DNA from: Entomortierella parvispora
Taxonomy: Eukaryota > Mortierellomycota > Mortierellomycetes > Mortierellales > Mortierellaceae
Direction of reading: 5' to 3'
Assembly (NCBI GenBank): GCA_963573315.1
Contig: OY752147.1
Span: 2,046,001 to 2,110,000 of the forward strand
Length of the DNA stretch: 64,000 bases
Shown here: positions 1 through 11,261 of the stretch, in pieces
How positions within the stretch are numbered: position 1 is the first letter of the stretch
Layout of the letters: the number at the start of each line of letters is the position of its first letter
Notes under the pieces: model-generated
What the model was told of the DNA's origin: nothing
The model's input: only the letters and a program-made list of their open reading frames with translations
Databases searched by the model: none
Program-made: the position numbers and the translations under genes

Positions 1-297
1 TTGGTGGACAAACGCATGAAGTCCAAACAACCTTTGACACCATTCGATCCAAAGGGAAAGGGGAGAGCGAAGGCCACGGAGCAGCATTTGTCAACAATCA
101 GGCCAGCATTGACAGCATCATTCTCGGTGGTGCCAGAGGTGCAAACGCCGTTCATCGCTGAGATTGAAGGTGGCAAGAACCGCGAGGGGAAGGTCATCGA
201 GAGAAAGAAGAGACACGTCCCCGCTTCAATCAGCAGTTCGAGGCAATGGCAAAAATATTGGATCGACGAACCTTTGGACTCTTCAATACAGCGATAG
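1..297 (+). CDS. 3' end of an unknown protein, cut by the window edge
   Basis: Frame 1 is open from the first base to a TAG at 295-297 and gives about 98 residues with no intron needed. The composition looks protein-like: a lysine/arginine-rich middle and a hydrophilic end reading SSRQWQKYWIDEPLDSSIQR. No domain is recognised. The true start lies outside the window or in an upstream exon, since the first ATG (base 16) has no supporting context. It could also be a chance open frame, because 98 codons is not decisive. Confidence 0.3.
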   Translation: MVDKRMKSKQPLTPFDPKGKGRAKATEQHLSTIRPALTASFSVVPEVQTPFIAEIEGGKNREGKVIERKKRHVPASISSSRQWQKYWIDEPLDSSIQR

Positions 298-781
298 ATG
301 TGTGAAGGATGTCTTGATAGAAACATCAAGGGAAATTGGTGCCGGACAGCAGCCTTCTTGATCGAATCCGAGAATGAAGAGACGGTTATTCTTCTCTGAT
401 GATCTACATGTCAGAACCATCCACCCGCAAACTCTTCATGTCGGATGAGTGGTTAGAGATTTCCAATGCAAAATATTAGTCCGCTGCCAGAGCTCCCAAG
501 TTCGCTCATGATGTATCTAGAAACGTTCAATAAAAACCACATTGACGATTCAGACTCTGTATGATATGCAAGCATCGAGAACTGTTTCCTGAATTGCAGA
601 CTCAAAGCGAAGTGCTCGCATTCACTGGTACTGAGGATATTCAGGCACATGGAGACTTGATTGCACTACAACGTTCTTCGCCATGATGAGCCATAGCCAC
701 AGCAAAAAGCCATCATGGGACAGAAAAGGCGCCAATAAAAGCTGTTTATCTTTTATCTATGGATGCTCTGCAAGAGTTATG
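298..781. other. Intergenic stretch, no gene seen
   Basis: No open frame here has a splice-compatible neighbour or a recognisable motif. It separates the upstream gene fragment from the inverted-repeat element at 782-1158. Confidence 0.4.
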
Positions 782-1158
782 CAGTCCACGTCCAATTTCG
801 ATGATTTTTTATCATCGAATTTGATTTCCCCAGTCAGTCGCACAAAATCAATTCAAAAAATATAAGGATTTTGAAAATCTTCTTCGGGCAACACAGACGA
901 TTCACGAGTACTGTACGAGTCTGGCCCAAGCGAGTTTTTTTTCTGACGATTGAGCACAAGGAAACCTGAATTGATTTTGAAAATCTTCTTCGGGTAACAC
1001 AGACGATTCACGAGTACGAGTCTGGCTCAAGCGAGTTTTTTTCTAACGATTGAGCACCAGGAAACCTCGAGTTTTTATATTTTTTGAATTGATTTTGTGC
1101 GACTGACTGGGGAAATCAATTTCGATGATAAAAAATCATCGAAATTGGACGTGGACTG
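782..1158. mobile_element. Foldback/MITE-like element with 84-bp terminal inverted repeats
   Basis: Bases 782-865 and 1075-1158 are reverse complements over 84 bp with one mismatch that I can find. Both arms begin CAGTCCACGTCC reading inward. Each arm also contains its own short palindrome (TTCGATGAT...ATCATCGAA). The 209-bp core holds a direct duplication and no coding capacity. This structure fits a non-autonomous DNA transposon or foldback element. No clear target-site duplication is visible: the left flank is TTATG, and the right flank starts TACATG. The arms are almost identical, which suggests recent activity or gene conversion. The superfamily is not assignable by eye. Confidence 0.75.
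867..1067. repeat. Two direct copies of a ~100-bp unit inside the foldback element
   Basis: Copy 1 spans 867-967 and copy 2 spans 973-1067. Both start GATTTTGAAAATCTTCTTCG and end AAGGAAACCT or CAGGAAACCT. They differ by a few substitutions and by a 6-bp indel (GAGTACTGTACGAG versus GAGTACGAG) plus homopolymer length. The copies sit head to tail between the two inverted arms. Confidence 0.8.
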
Positions 1159-1240
1159 TACATGAATGGATGATAAATGGAGACTGGAGTCAATCGAGAT
1201 CTGTATGATTTATTATTAAACAGTATAGCTTCTGCTTAGG

Positions 1241-4200
1241 TCACTTTTGCAGGAGGACCCAGCTGGATTCCCTTGGAACCCACGTTTCCACTCGTCTCAG
1301 AAGCGCGATTAGGAACTGTCTATCTTCCACATCCAGATTCAAGTCCTGAGAGAGTCGCAAAAGTCGGTTCACTGTCTGGCTTTCCTTGGAAAAAGTCGAG
1401 GGAGTTCCAGCCTTCTCAAGAACAATAACATCGGGCAAGGCCAAGGTCATTCTTCCCAGAATCTCGCGTCGATAATCTGGAGCCAGATCACTCTTCTGTG
1501 CAGGTGAAAAAGAAGAGTCCAAGGAGAAGCTCTGCAAGAAACGGCCATGCCAGAGCTCGAACATGTCGTCCTCAACAACGTGGCGGTCCAAATCCATAGA
1601 TCCCCCGCTGGCACTCAATTGATCCCCCTGGGCCTCATGGTCATCTGCCATGGCCAACAGGTTGGATTCCGCCTCGTCAACCGCCGACAATCCCACATTA
1701 GATCCAGTGCTAGCGGCAAGGCGACCATCCAACCCAAAGATCCCCTCGAAATCTTGACGAGCCAAATCAGATCCGTTCCACCACAGGAGAACAACTCCCC
1801 CCAACAAGAACTCGACTCCGGCCTTGAAGACAAGAGTTTGACTCGAAATCAAAACCAATAAATCCAAAATTCTTTGCAGCCAGGTCATTTTCAGGGCCTC
1901 TTGCTGCTTCTTTTTTCTGTGATTCTGCTCCGTCTTGTCCAACTTGAACCCTTCATCGACTCCAGCTTCCATAGCATAGAGCAAGACAGAAATGGCTGAC
2001 TTTGAAAGCTCAAGGCTCGAGACGGCAACTGGGTCTTCTGATCCCGTAAGGGAAGCAACAACCAAAAGTGCTGTCTGGGCGATCTGCGTCAATCGTCCTT
2101 CTTGCTGAGACGACAAATGTCCTGCACGATACAAAGACGATATACCGATGGCTTCCTTCAGAACCCTGGCGCCAGCACTCGCCTCGTAGATGTCCCTCGA
2201 TTCCATGTGAGCTGCCTCCAAATGCGAGACCGATGTCAAGGAAAGATCTGCAAGACGTCGCAACACCCTCTGTGCGGTCCCAAATTCTGTAAATGTAGCC
2301 TGATGGAAAACTCGCAACATTGCCGATCGGATATCACCCAGAAGTTCCCTGGCGTCCTCTGTTAACAAACTCATGGCTTTCTTGCCTCCAGAAGCGGCCG
2401 AGCGTCCTTGACGGTACTGCTGTAAATGGTTGGACAGTGTGTCCAAGAACACAAGCTGCAAAACTTCCAGATCCGAATCCCGCCCCTCGCCTTGTCCAGT
2501 GAAGAGCACGCCCGCCAATTTCTCGACCAGGTCCACAACTCTCGAGCTGGGCAAAGTGACTTTCTTGGCAAGTCCGTCCAATCCACGCACTTTGTCCAGT
2601 TCAGCAAGCGCTTGATCGCTCTCGAATGATATCAGGGGCAAGCCTCCAAGGGTCAGGATTCGACCCAGGCCTTCCTCGCCTACAAGTAATTCTTCTGCAG
2701 ACATGGTCATTGACGATGACGTCGACGAAGTTGTCTCCTTGTCCAATTTAAAGCCAGACATGACCATGATCAAAAACTCCATCAGAGATGTCGAGGTGTT
2801 GGAGTGTCTTGACGCCAGTTGAATTGAAGGAATAAGCAACTCGGGCTCGAACGTGACGAGTTGATTCAGAAGAGGGAACCAATTGACTGCTGGCAAAGGT
2901 GTTGGCAAGGCATGTACAGTGTACAACAGTAGCTCCAGTCCCATCCTGTATGACTTTTGAGCCTTTTGAGCTGTTCCCATTTGAAGTGGCTCCCATAAAC
3001 CGTCCCAAAGGCCTCGCAGCCAGCTGGTCGAAACGGAAAGTCGAGAGTAATCCTTGGGTTCATTGCTTGTGCCGATAACCTTACCACTATCGATGTGGCC
3101 TAAACGATGGATGAGAGATGCGACTTGTCCAAGAACCAGTGCCGCCAAACGGCCAGCCTTCAGATCCTGTAACATCAGCATAGACTTGGGTGAAGGAGTC
3201 TTGAAGCCGGGTACGACCGAGGCGAAAGAATTTGCCAAAGGAGTCGCAGGCGCCGATGCAGCCTCCGCCGACACTGGGGTAGAAGTGATAGAGACGGCCA
3301 AGCCGCTCAGTTCGATCAATGTACTCAGGGCCGAGTTGGTTACATTGGCCATAGCAACTGGGTTTGTCGAGGCAGTCAAATACGAAAACAAGCCATGACT
3401 GCCAACAGAGGTTACCATTGCTCCTCGAGACCAGTCAATACCAAACAGAGATCCTAGAGCAACAACGGCTGTGTGTCTGGCAGCCGAGGTTGGGGTAATC
3501 TTGATGAGGTTAACGAGTGCATGGATGCGGCCAGTGAACAGAGAGATTTCACTCGATGCGGGGTTGCGGACATCCAGGTTAGTGTGAATCATGTGGCAAA
3601 ACGGTATCGTAAAGTGCGCCAGCTGGGGCTGAAGATCTCTCTAATAGATTACGGAAGCATTGTAAATTCATGTTGGTTAGTGGAAAGTCCCTACGACCTT
3701 GTTGGATTGGGTAGCTGATACGTACTCGAGAGGTAGCCGCCAACAAGGCTCCGTCTAGGAGTGCAGTATCCGACTTGCGGTCTTCCGGTGATGCTTCTGT
3801 CCTATCCGAGAAGGCAAGGACCCAAGGAGCTCCTAAAAGTCGAGCAAGAGCTTGCGGCGAAAGAGACTGTTGCTGGTCGTTCAAAAATGACTCAATGTCC
3901 TTCCGAGCCATGTCCTTGATCTTTTGTATAACCTCCGCGTCTGAATCCTCACTCTTGTCCCCGTTCTTTTGTGGCGAGGAAGAGGTAATGGCAGATGACA
4001 ATCGCGAGAAAGCGATCAAAAGACCTAAAGTCAGCGTGAACGAGGTTGTGTGTATCTCCAGAACAGCCAGCAGCTGTCCAAGGGTCTGATGGCAAATTTC
4101 GTTCAGTTCTGCTGTCTTTGTAGGTGAGTCGACAAGTCCAGCCAACAAGTTGCACAGAGACCAGCCTGCTCCAAAAGTAGCCCAGCTTGTAATTTCGCTA

Positions 4201-7200
4201 TAATGACATTTCCATTAATTAGTCTAGGGTTACTAGCAACAGAAATCTCGCTGTTTCTATAGGCATCAGATAGCTTACCTAGACACATTGGGATTGGATG
4301 CGTCCTCCTCCAGCCTAGACGTAAACACTCCAAGGACTTGTCGGACTAATTTTTCATCCACGGCTGCCAATGGTGTAATAAAGCTCAGTGACACAAGGAC
4401 CGCAAACTGGACCTCATCACTGCGTCCCACTTCCGTCAGAGCCTCAGGTTGAACGTAGTATTGCAATAAATGTTTGGCCAATAGTGAGCCTTGAACTGTG
4501 GACGCGGGATGAGAGTGCTTGTGTAGTGAAAGAATGATTCCTAAGTTCCAAAGATACATGGTAAGAAAAAAGAATGCGACGATCGAGATCAATCAATTGA
4601 GATGCACTCACCTGTGATAGCGAAAAGTGCGTTGGCACAGTGAGCAGGAATGTAACCCTCCGTAAGTTTTTTGTGAAGATCCCCAATCAAAGTCTCGCCG
4701 ATAACCAGGGTCTGTGCATCGTCGTTGGGCATCCAAACGTTGTCAAAGAGGGCAGTCCACCCCTCGAGAGCGGTGATTCTCTCAACGATATGGTCGGTTA
4801 AGGAGACATCAGTCAGGGCCGTCATCACGTTCCTGTATCTCTGTCGAGCGCGAATAGCCTGGACTGATTCATCCTCTGTGGGAGTATCGGTGGTAGCCAT
4901 AACTTTTGAGGATGGAAGTTTGTCGACCACAGAAGAGCACAACAAGCTCGACAAGGCATACCCAATACGAAGACCAGGGTTGACATCACCAGACTGCCAT
5001 TTCTGCAGGATGTTGTAGGATACAACAGATAGTACTCCGTGCAAGCGATCGATCTCTTGCATTCCTGCCTGAGCATCGGACGATGATTTCTTGACGGCAG
5101 CATCCTTGAAAAGACCTCGTCTCATATGCAAAAGCTCGTAGCGCACCACTTTGTCAAGAATTTGCGAATACTCGTCCGCAACCATGGACTCTGGGGCATC
5201 AAGGATACGCTGCCGAATAAAAATCAGAGGCGACTCTACGTCAAGCAAGTCCATTATCTCAGTGGCATGGAAGGACTCCAACGCCTTCAATCCAGACGCG
5301 AGAATATCTGGGTCTTCGGAAGACAGCAATGGCTTGATATAGTTGGCGAGTATGGCCTCTCGCAATTCCAGGTACACAGGTGTATCTACATCGGCATCCA
5401 TAATATAAATGAACATGAATGCTGGTTTTTTTTAGCGAGTTCCATTAGTTTAACCATAGTCTTACCTTCGCTTCTTGATCCAACGATACTATAAAAACGG
5501 CACATCTCACGGATCATTCCTCTGTGACCGGTATTCATCGAATGCTCAGCAACGTGGCAAAGAAGTACATTCCATGCTAAATAGTGCAAAGAAGACCTCT
5601 GGTCAGATTGCACGCTAGAAAGACGTCACTGGTCCAAATTATATCATACCTGCTCGGGGCTCGACAACATTGGCCTCTACTGTGAGATTCATGGTCTCGA
5701 TAATAATACAAATGGACGAAGCATATAGCGTCACCGATCCCAAAAGCGTTGCAAGAAAGGGAATGAGGACCTCGGCATATCCAGTGACATCATATGCACA
5801 AATGTCCCTAATTTGTAGTAGTTCAGATGACAGAAGCCAATTAGTGGAGAGCGTTGAAGTGATGGGTTCTACCATTAATATGCTCTGGACTCACCGAATA
5901 GTCGTCAAGACAGCAACCTCCATGTCGTACTCAGGGTCGCCTTTCAAAGGTGTCTTGATCAGTCGAGGACGACTCTCCGCCCAGCTGTGGATGACATGGC
6001 GGAGTGTCTTCCAGACTCGAGGCTGCCTCTTCCAGATCAGGAACAAAATCCTGACTCCAACGGCGCCCATGTGTGTGTTTGTGATTTTTGCTCCAGATGG
6101 CGCATTTGGGACCCCATTGATCAAAGTCAGGATGGTTCTCAACACGCGAGCGGTGACCATTTCATCCTTGGAAGTAACAAGCGTAGGGATCGCTTCCTGT
6201 AGCAGATGCAGCTTGACACGAGGGCTCGAGTCCACGCGGAGGACGTAAAGAAAGAGCACCAGAGTCACTAAACGCCCATCCTCAACCTCAGCCAGCTGTG
6301 TGATCGCCTGTATTCTCTTCTCCTCGTCCGGATGAAACATGAGTGTAGTGTAGATCAGGCTTGAGAGAGTACTGTCATCCTCCAAGGAAAGCAGTGGCCC
6401 TGCATCAACAGAGTTGTCCTGCTCCCAGTTTCTGTAAAGGTGTGCAACATCAGCATGAATCATGGCGGCTACTCCATTTGGATTGAATGGTCCTGATGTG
6501 GGCTGAGCTTGGACTGCGACGGTCCTTGGGATCGTTTCCAGCTGTTGCAGAACCTCGGAGCACTTTTTACTAATATCCTCTGCCTGAGACTCTCCCATGA
6601 CCTGAAAGATTGGTAAAAAGGCAAGGTTGGCGGTAATGGCTTGAACATTATCCTTAGTGTTGAGGATGATTCGGTGCATCAACTCCACGACAATGGTTTG
6701 CTCGTCCAATGTCGGAGAATTCATCAAAACGAATGAGAGCAAGGGCCAGAGGGTGTCGAAGGGAAGGGATGGTGTCGCATATCCTTTCTTTTCCTTGAGG
6801 AGAGTTTGCAAGCTTTGCAATAGAGGGAATGTTGATACCTCAAAGCGTCTCATATCGGTAATCCATGACAGCAGAATCGTCAAGAGATGGCTTCCCAGTT
6901 GCTCTTTGTATTCCTTGGTGAGCGAAAGTTGAGTGGCGGGTAAGCAGTAAAAGTCGACGAGGGCTTGGATCGATGCCATCAATGCCGTACTCGGCTGCGA
7001 TCGGTCGAGAGGGAAGCGGTCTGGGACTGAGCAGAGATAATCAAACAGATGAACCAGTAGAGGCTGCTGGCCCGAGTCCAGTAGGCATGCGTTTATCGTT
7101 TTGGTGATCCAGAGAACAATCAATGTCGAAGCAATAGTGGTCCTCTTTTGTTGGTCCAGCAAGCAATAGTCCAGAAATGGGGCCAAGATCTCAAAGACTG

Positions 7201-7822
7201 TAATCCGGTAAGCGGCCGAGTCGGGTTGGTGTCCAAGGATTTTGTCTAGCTCGGCGATGAGGATCGATTCCACGTTCGGTTTTGTAGTGACCAGGGCGAT
7301 TAGTGGATGCCGATTGTTTTTGACTCCAAAGACCTTCTTCCTACTGGTCGCGAGTTTTGACTTTGCAGTAGACCCCAGAGCGTCCTCTGCAGCCTTGATG
7401 AATAGCCCGCCAAGGGCGTGCACGATGTTGGCCAACGACTGTCCCTGTGCCGAAGTCAAGGCGTTTTCAAATCCTTGAAAGGCATCATCCCAGTCTAACG
7501 CGTCTTGGCTCACGAGGTCGACTATGGCGGTATTTGCCACCGAGGAGGTGTAGGATGTTGATGAGGCGCACTGGGACCAGAGTCGGGCGAGGGTAAGATG
7601 CCTTGAACTATTGTGCTGCGTTCCTGACGCGGTGCCCGTGGCGATGAGCTGGTTCTTTAGGGTTGTAACTCGCTGGACATTGACTGATCGATGAGGGGTT
7701 GCGGACGAGACGGTGGTGATGTCCTGGTCCGCGTCGGCAATGGGGTGTGTCGCCGGGGGTCTCCTGGATGCAGCGGCCATAGGTAGGGATGCTGAAGAGG
7801 GATTAGATGCAGCAGCTGGCAT
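1241..7822 (-). CDS. FOCAD: FOCAD/RST1-like giant helical-repeat protein (DUF3730 type)
   Basis: Exons on the minus strand are 7822-5895, 5807-5650, 5576-5466, 5421-4612, 4540-4279, 4197-3726 and 3640-1241. All junctions are GT-AG and the frame closes exactly, giving 2046 residues (human focadhesin is about 1800 and plant RST1 about 1840). The protein is an almost continuous run of amphipathic helices with no signal peptide or catalytic motif. The segment around residues 640-740 (DMEVAVLTTIRDIC, then AWNVLLCHV) resembles the DUF3730 region of focadhesin/RST1. That family stabilises or bridges the cytoplasmic SKI-exosome mRNA decay machinery in animals and plants. The assignment rests on layout and short similarity, so another HEAT-type giant protein is possible. 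It is divergent from MTFP1 with a shared promoter. Confidence 0.62.
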
Positions 7823-8096
7823 TAAAGGAGGGAAGTGAGAGGTGCGGAGGCGCGTTACTTAAGGGTGTGATGTAGACTCCAGCAGCAAAAGGAAGAGGTG
7901 AGTGAGAGTCCATCAAGCAAGGGTTCGTTCGACTGATAAGGAAAAAAAGCTGATCAGGGCTTTGAGCCCGTGCAGTGCAACGAACAATCAATTTTTTGTT
8001 TCTTTCATTCCTGCATCGCACCGCATTACGTTACATCACCCCTCTCTCTCTCCACTCTCCACTCTCCTCCCTTCCCTCTTCCATCCCATTCACATC
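7823..8096. promoter_or_regulatory. Compact divergent promoter between FOCAD-like gene and MTFP1
   Basis: Only 274 bp separate the two start codons, so both 5' leaders and core promoters must lie here. On the MTFP1 sense strand a pyrimidine tract (about 8040-8085, CTCTCTCTC followed by CCACTCTCC repeats) runs up to the ATG. No TATA box is evident. Confidence 0.55.
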
Positions 8097-8750
8097 ATGA
8101 CTGCATCAACTCCATCAACCCCCAATACCCCCATCGCTACAAAGATCACTAGTGAGGTCAAGGAGGAGGTCCGCGAGCTGCAGCAAGGCGAGGTCGACAC
8201 TGTCGAGACCCCTGCCCGTTATCTCGCCTACCTTGCCCGTTACAAAAACCTCTTTGTCGCCTCCTCCCGCTATCTCGCCTACTCCTCCGATGTCGGCGAG
8301 GCCTTCAGACCTGTTACCCAACCCTTCTTTGTCAACGCCATGTACGGAGTTTCGTTTGCCTACGTCGGCTTTGATGTTGCCTATGAGGGCTACAAGGCCA
8401 AGAAAGCCGGCGCCAACAACGAGGTTATCGGCATGACTGTCTTGAAGCGTGGTATCTTCCAGGGCTTGGCCTCTTTGCTCATGCCCGCCATCACCATCCA
8501 CACCGTCGTCCACCAATCTGGAAAGATCTTCAAGAACAGCGCCAATGCCACCTTGAAGCGTTGGGGTCCTACCGCCATCGGTCTTGCCGTCGTTCCGGCT
8601 CTTCCCGTCATGTTTGATCATCCCATCGAGACAGCTGTCGACAAGGTCTTTGAGATGTTGGAAGGCGGCGGCGGAAAGACCCTCCCAATGAACCCAACAG
8701 AAAAGGAAAAAGTCCTCGACGCCGTTATGAACAAGGAAAAGACAGAATAA
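8097..8750 (+). CDS. MTFP1: Mitochondrial fission process protein 1 (MTFP1/MTP18 family)
   Basis: A single exon encodes 217 residues. After a short Thr/Ser/Glu-rich leader the protein shows the family pattern: RYLAYSSDVGEAFRP, then VNAMYGVSFAYVGFDVAYEG, then a helix with LKRGIFQGLASLLMPAITIH, and a last hydrophobic helix ending VMFDHPIETAVDKV. These correspond to the conserved inner-membrane helices of MTP18. In animals the protein acts in mitochondrial fission; a similar role here is inferred. The ATG at 8097 was chosen because the conserved core follows it closely and a CT-rich leader precedes it. An upstream in-frame ATG at 7902 would add an unlikely Ser/Thr/Pro leader. AATAAA at 8872 fits the 3' end. 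Confidence 0.9.
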   Translation: MTASTPSTPNTPIATKITSEVKEEVRELQQGEVDTVETPARYLAYLARYKNLFVASSRYLAYSSDVGEAFRPVTQPFFVNAMYGVSFAYVGFDVAYEGYKAKKAGANNEVIGMTVLKRGIFQGLASLLMPAITIHTVVHQSGKIFKNSANATLKRWGPTAIGLAVVPALPVMFDHPIETAVDKVFEMLEGGGGKTLPMNPTEKEKVLDAVMNKEKTE

Positions 8751-8871
8751 GCGAACCTGGAATCTTCTGATCATTTTCAAACATTTTCAACCCCGTAATG
8801 ACTACCCAACGATATAGGGTCACTAGGCGGCTTTGTTATAACCTCGCGACCTCCCTCCTCCGATAGACAAC

Positions 8872-8877
8872 AATAAA
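8872..8877 (+). terminator. Polyadenylation signal AATAAA for MTFP1
   Basis: AATAAA lies about 120 nt past the MTFP1 stop, in the gap between two convergent gene ends. Confidence 0.45.
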
Positions 8878-9026
8878 CACAACTGTTATTTTTGAGATGT
8901 CAAGAGTTCAGCCAAAAGCATAGATGTTCTTTTTGGATGAAAATGCAACAAGATGTTTATTCTGTAGGTGGTATGGAGGGGTTTCAAGAAAGGCGCAAAG
9001 TAGTCAAAAGGTCACCATGGCTCTCC

Positions 9027-11173
9027 TTAGCAGGTGGTGTTGTTCCACTTGGCCTTGACATAGGTAGGCCACATAGTGTTGGTATCCACACCGACGCGGT
9101 AAGGGAGGGCCTCGTAGCTATTGGCTGGATCCAATTGCTTGAGGATGGGCAACATGAGGTTGGTGAAGAAGCTCAACCAGACAACATCAACCAGGTCTGT
9201 ATCAGCAAGTCCCGTTGGCAAGGGCGAGGAAACATAGTTGGGAGCAGGAACATAGGGGATGGCACTGTGAGGCCAATCATCTCCTCCCAGACCGAAATCG
9301 TCCTTGGTGACATAACCGGGGGTCAAGGTCGCGTTCTCGGTTGTCGGTTTACAGGTTGGAACGGCGCGTTTCTGGAAGGGGGCCTTGTTCAATGCATTCA
9401 AGATGTTTTTGGCAGCCTGTTTTATGAAGAATACAGAGGTTAGTTGTCAAAGAGAAGACTCTTGCGGAAGTATTAGAGGCGCAGAGTAAGATTGTACCTT
9501 GAATGGAACGGAGGCATAGGCAAAATCGTCATGGAAAGGACTGACGATGAAGGTATCGTCGTAAGTGAAAGGTCCCTTGGTCACATCGAAGCGCTGGCAC
9601 CCAGAGTTAATGAGAACAAAGGCAGGGTTGGGGCGAGTCTTGTCAATGACACTGAAGGGCAGGATCTCCTTGGTGACCAGATCGAAAAGCGAGCGGCTAT
9701 CCGTGTAAGGGTAACGGCTAAGGTAATAGTCCTGAGGGGCGCATCCAAAGGCGTTTGAGAGGTTCAATGACTGACGGTGGTGCGTAATCTCATTCGAGAT
9801 CTTGCGGCCTCTCCAAGTGTCAAATTTTTGGCGAGGGTGAGCAAGCGAGTGGGTCTTGTACGTGTGGACGTTGGTATCGAGATAGCGACGGCTGACTGTC
9901 AAGTTCTTGCCGACACAGTTGGCCTCAATACGGCAAGCACGATCGTGGATACCAGAGACAGACATCCAGCCCAAGGTCTCCATGAAACGACCAGCAGAGA
10001 GACCAAAGGCGCGAGCATCGTAGGCGGTGAAATCACGAACATGCAAATGTCCTCCAAACAGCAAGATGGGTTTGGAAGGATGAACAGCACGGATGGCCTT
10101 GATGACAGCCAAGGATTCGGCCCAACGGACAGGAACGTGTCCAACAATCAAGTAGACATCCACATCCTCTTTGAGAGTCTTCTTGAACCATGGCAAGGTC
10201 ACAGTGACGTTCGAGGGCTCAATGACGGTATTGTTGGCAGCGCCCACAAAGTTGTAGAGGAAACCGTAGTTCATCACACGGGTTCCAAACTTCATACGGA
10301 ACTTGTTGTAAAGCTTTCCAATGGGGACTGTCTTGTTCGAATGACCATCCTTAATGAAAACGTTCGAGGTCAAGTAACGCTTACCCCACTTGGGTGCAAA
10401 GTTCTGGGGTTCGGTAAATGGAAGACAGATGGAAATTAGCAATCGTACAATGGTATTAGCGGTGCAGCTCCAAGTGAAAAGATCTACCTTGTAGGTATCC
10501 TCGGCGATCTCGTTCAAGTAGAGCTCATGGTTACCAATAGCGAGAGCGTCGTCTAAAGGGAGAAGGATACACCAATAGTTGTCAGTCCAGTGTGATTGCA
10601 GCCTGGTCGGTTCGGCTCTAATTTCCAGATCTACAGGGGGACATACAATTGATCTACAGCGGACAAAGAGTTAGTCGTTCTGTATCGTATAATGGCTGCT
10701 AGCAACTCTGGTAACATCAGTTCTGCAATAGGTATACCTTCTGGAAGATGGGGTTCGAGACTTGGCCGTCGAGAGGAGTGGCGTCCGAGAGACCGTTACC
10801 ATCGTGCAAATCTACAGGCAATTGCAACAACCATCATCAGCGGATGCAAATGAATGATACTCGCTATCTGTGCTTTCTTGTTACCTCCAGAGTCGACAAC
10901 CAAGAGATCCTTGCGACGGTGGACAGCTTGCTCGCGCATGTGGGAAAGGAAAGAGGAGAAATCACCAAAGTCTGCAGAGTAGGATCCCTCCTTGACATGA
11001 CCTGACAACCAACCATGAGTGTCGGTGGTGGAAATGACATTAAGGTCACCCCACTCAAGAGGACGGAGGTCCACTGGGGTTGGCTTCACAGCGCCTGGCT
11101 GAGAACGGGGCTCGAGGTGATGGACATGAGCAGTAGCGACTGCCACCAAAGAAAGGAGGGCAAGGAAACGCAT
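9027..11173 (-). CDS. Secreted 5'-nucleotidase-like metallophosphoesterase
   Basis: Exons are 11173-10885, 10811-10738, 10653-10647 (a 7-nt microexon), 10552-10488, 10403-9498 and 9416-9027, giving 576 residues. The N-terminus (MRFLALLSLVAVATA) is a signal peptide. Metal-binding motifs of the calcineurin-like/UshA fold appear in order: DTHGW, DSGDLHDG (made across the exon 1/2 junction), GNHELY (needs the microexon frame), GHVPVRW and GGHLHVRD. A C-terminal domain typical of 5'-nucleotidases follows. The closest family known to me is the fungal secreted or vacuolar nucleotidase-like group represented by yeast YHR202W; the substrate is not determinable. Several N-x-S/T sites fit secretion. A TATA box lies 81 bp upstream. 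The gene ends convergently with MTFP1. Confidence 0.88.
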
Positions 11174-11253
11174 GTTGACTCAAGAGTGGAGGAGGGGGGA
11201 GAAATGGGAGGAGTCGTGGAGAATCAAGGCAACAAGGAGGAGTCATGGCCCCG

Positions 11254-11261
11254 CTTTTATA
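11254..11261 (-). promoter_or_regulatory. TATA box of the nucleotidase-like gene
   Basis: On the minus strand the sequence reads TATAAAAG, 81 bp before the ATG at 11173. This spacing suits a fungal TATA element with a short leader. Confidence 0.55.

Noticed and set aside
5670-6248. 192-residue plus-strand frame across the FOCAD-like gene
   Set aside because: It crosses an exon and an intron of the minus-strand gene and has no motifs or splice support.
8115-8780. 221-residue open frame antisense to MTFP1
   Set aside because: It exactly shadows the MTFP1 coding region and its Gly/Asp/Leu-rich sequence is the reverse-complement artefact of a GC-rich gene.
9777-10439. 220-residue open frame opposite the nucleotidase gene
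   Set aside because: The minus strand carries the metallophosphoesterase motifs in order, so the plus-strand frame is a shadow.
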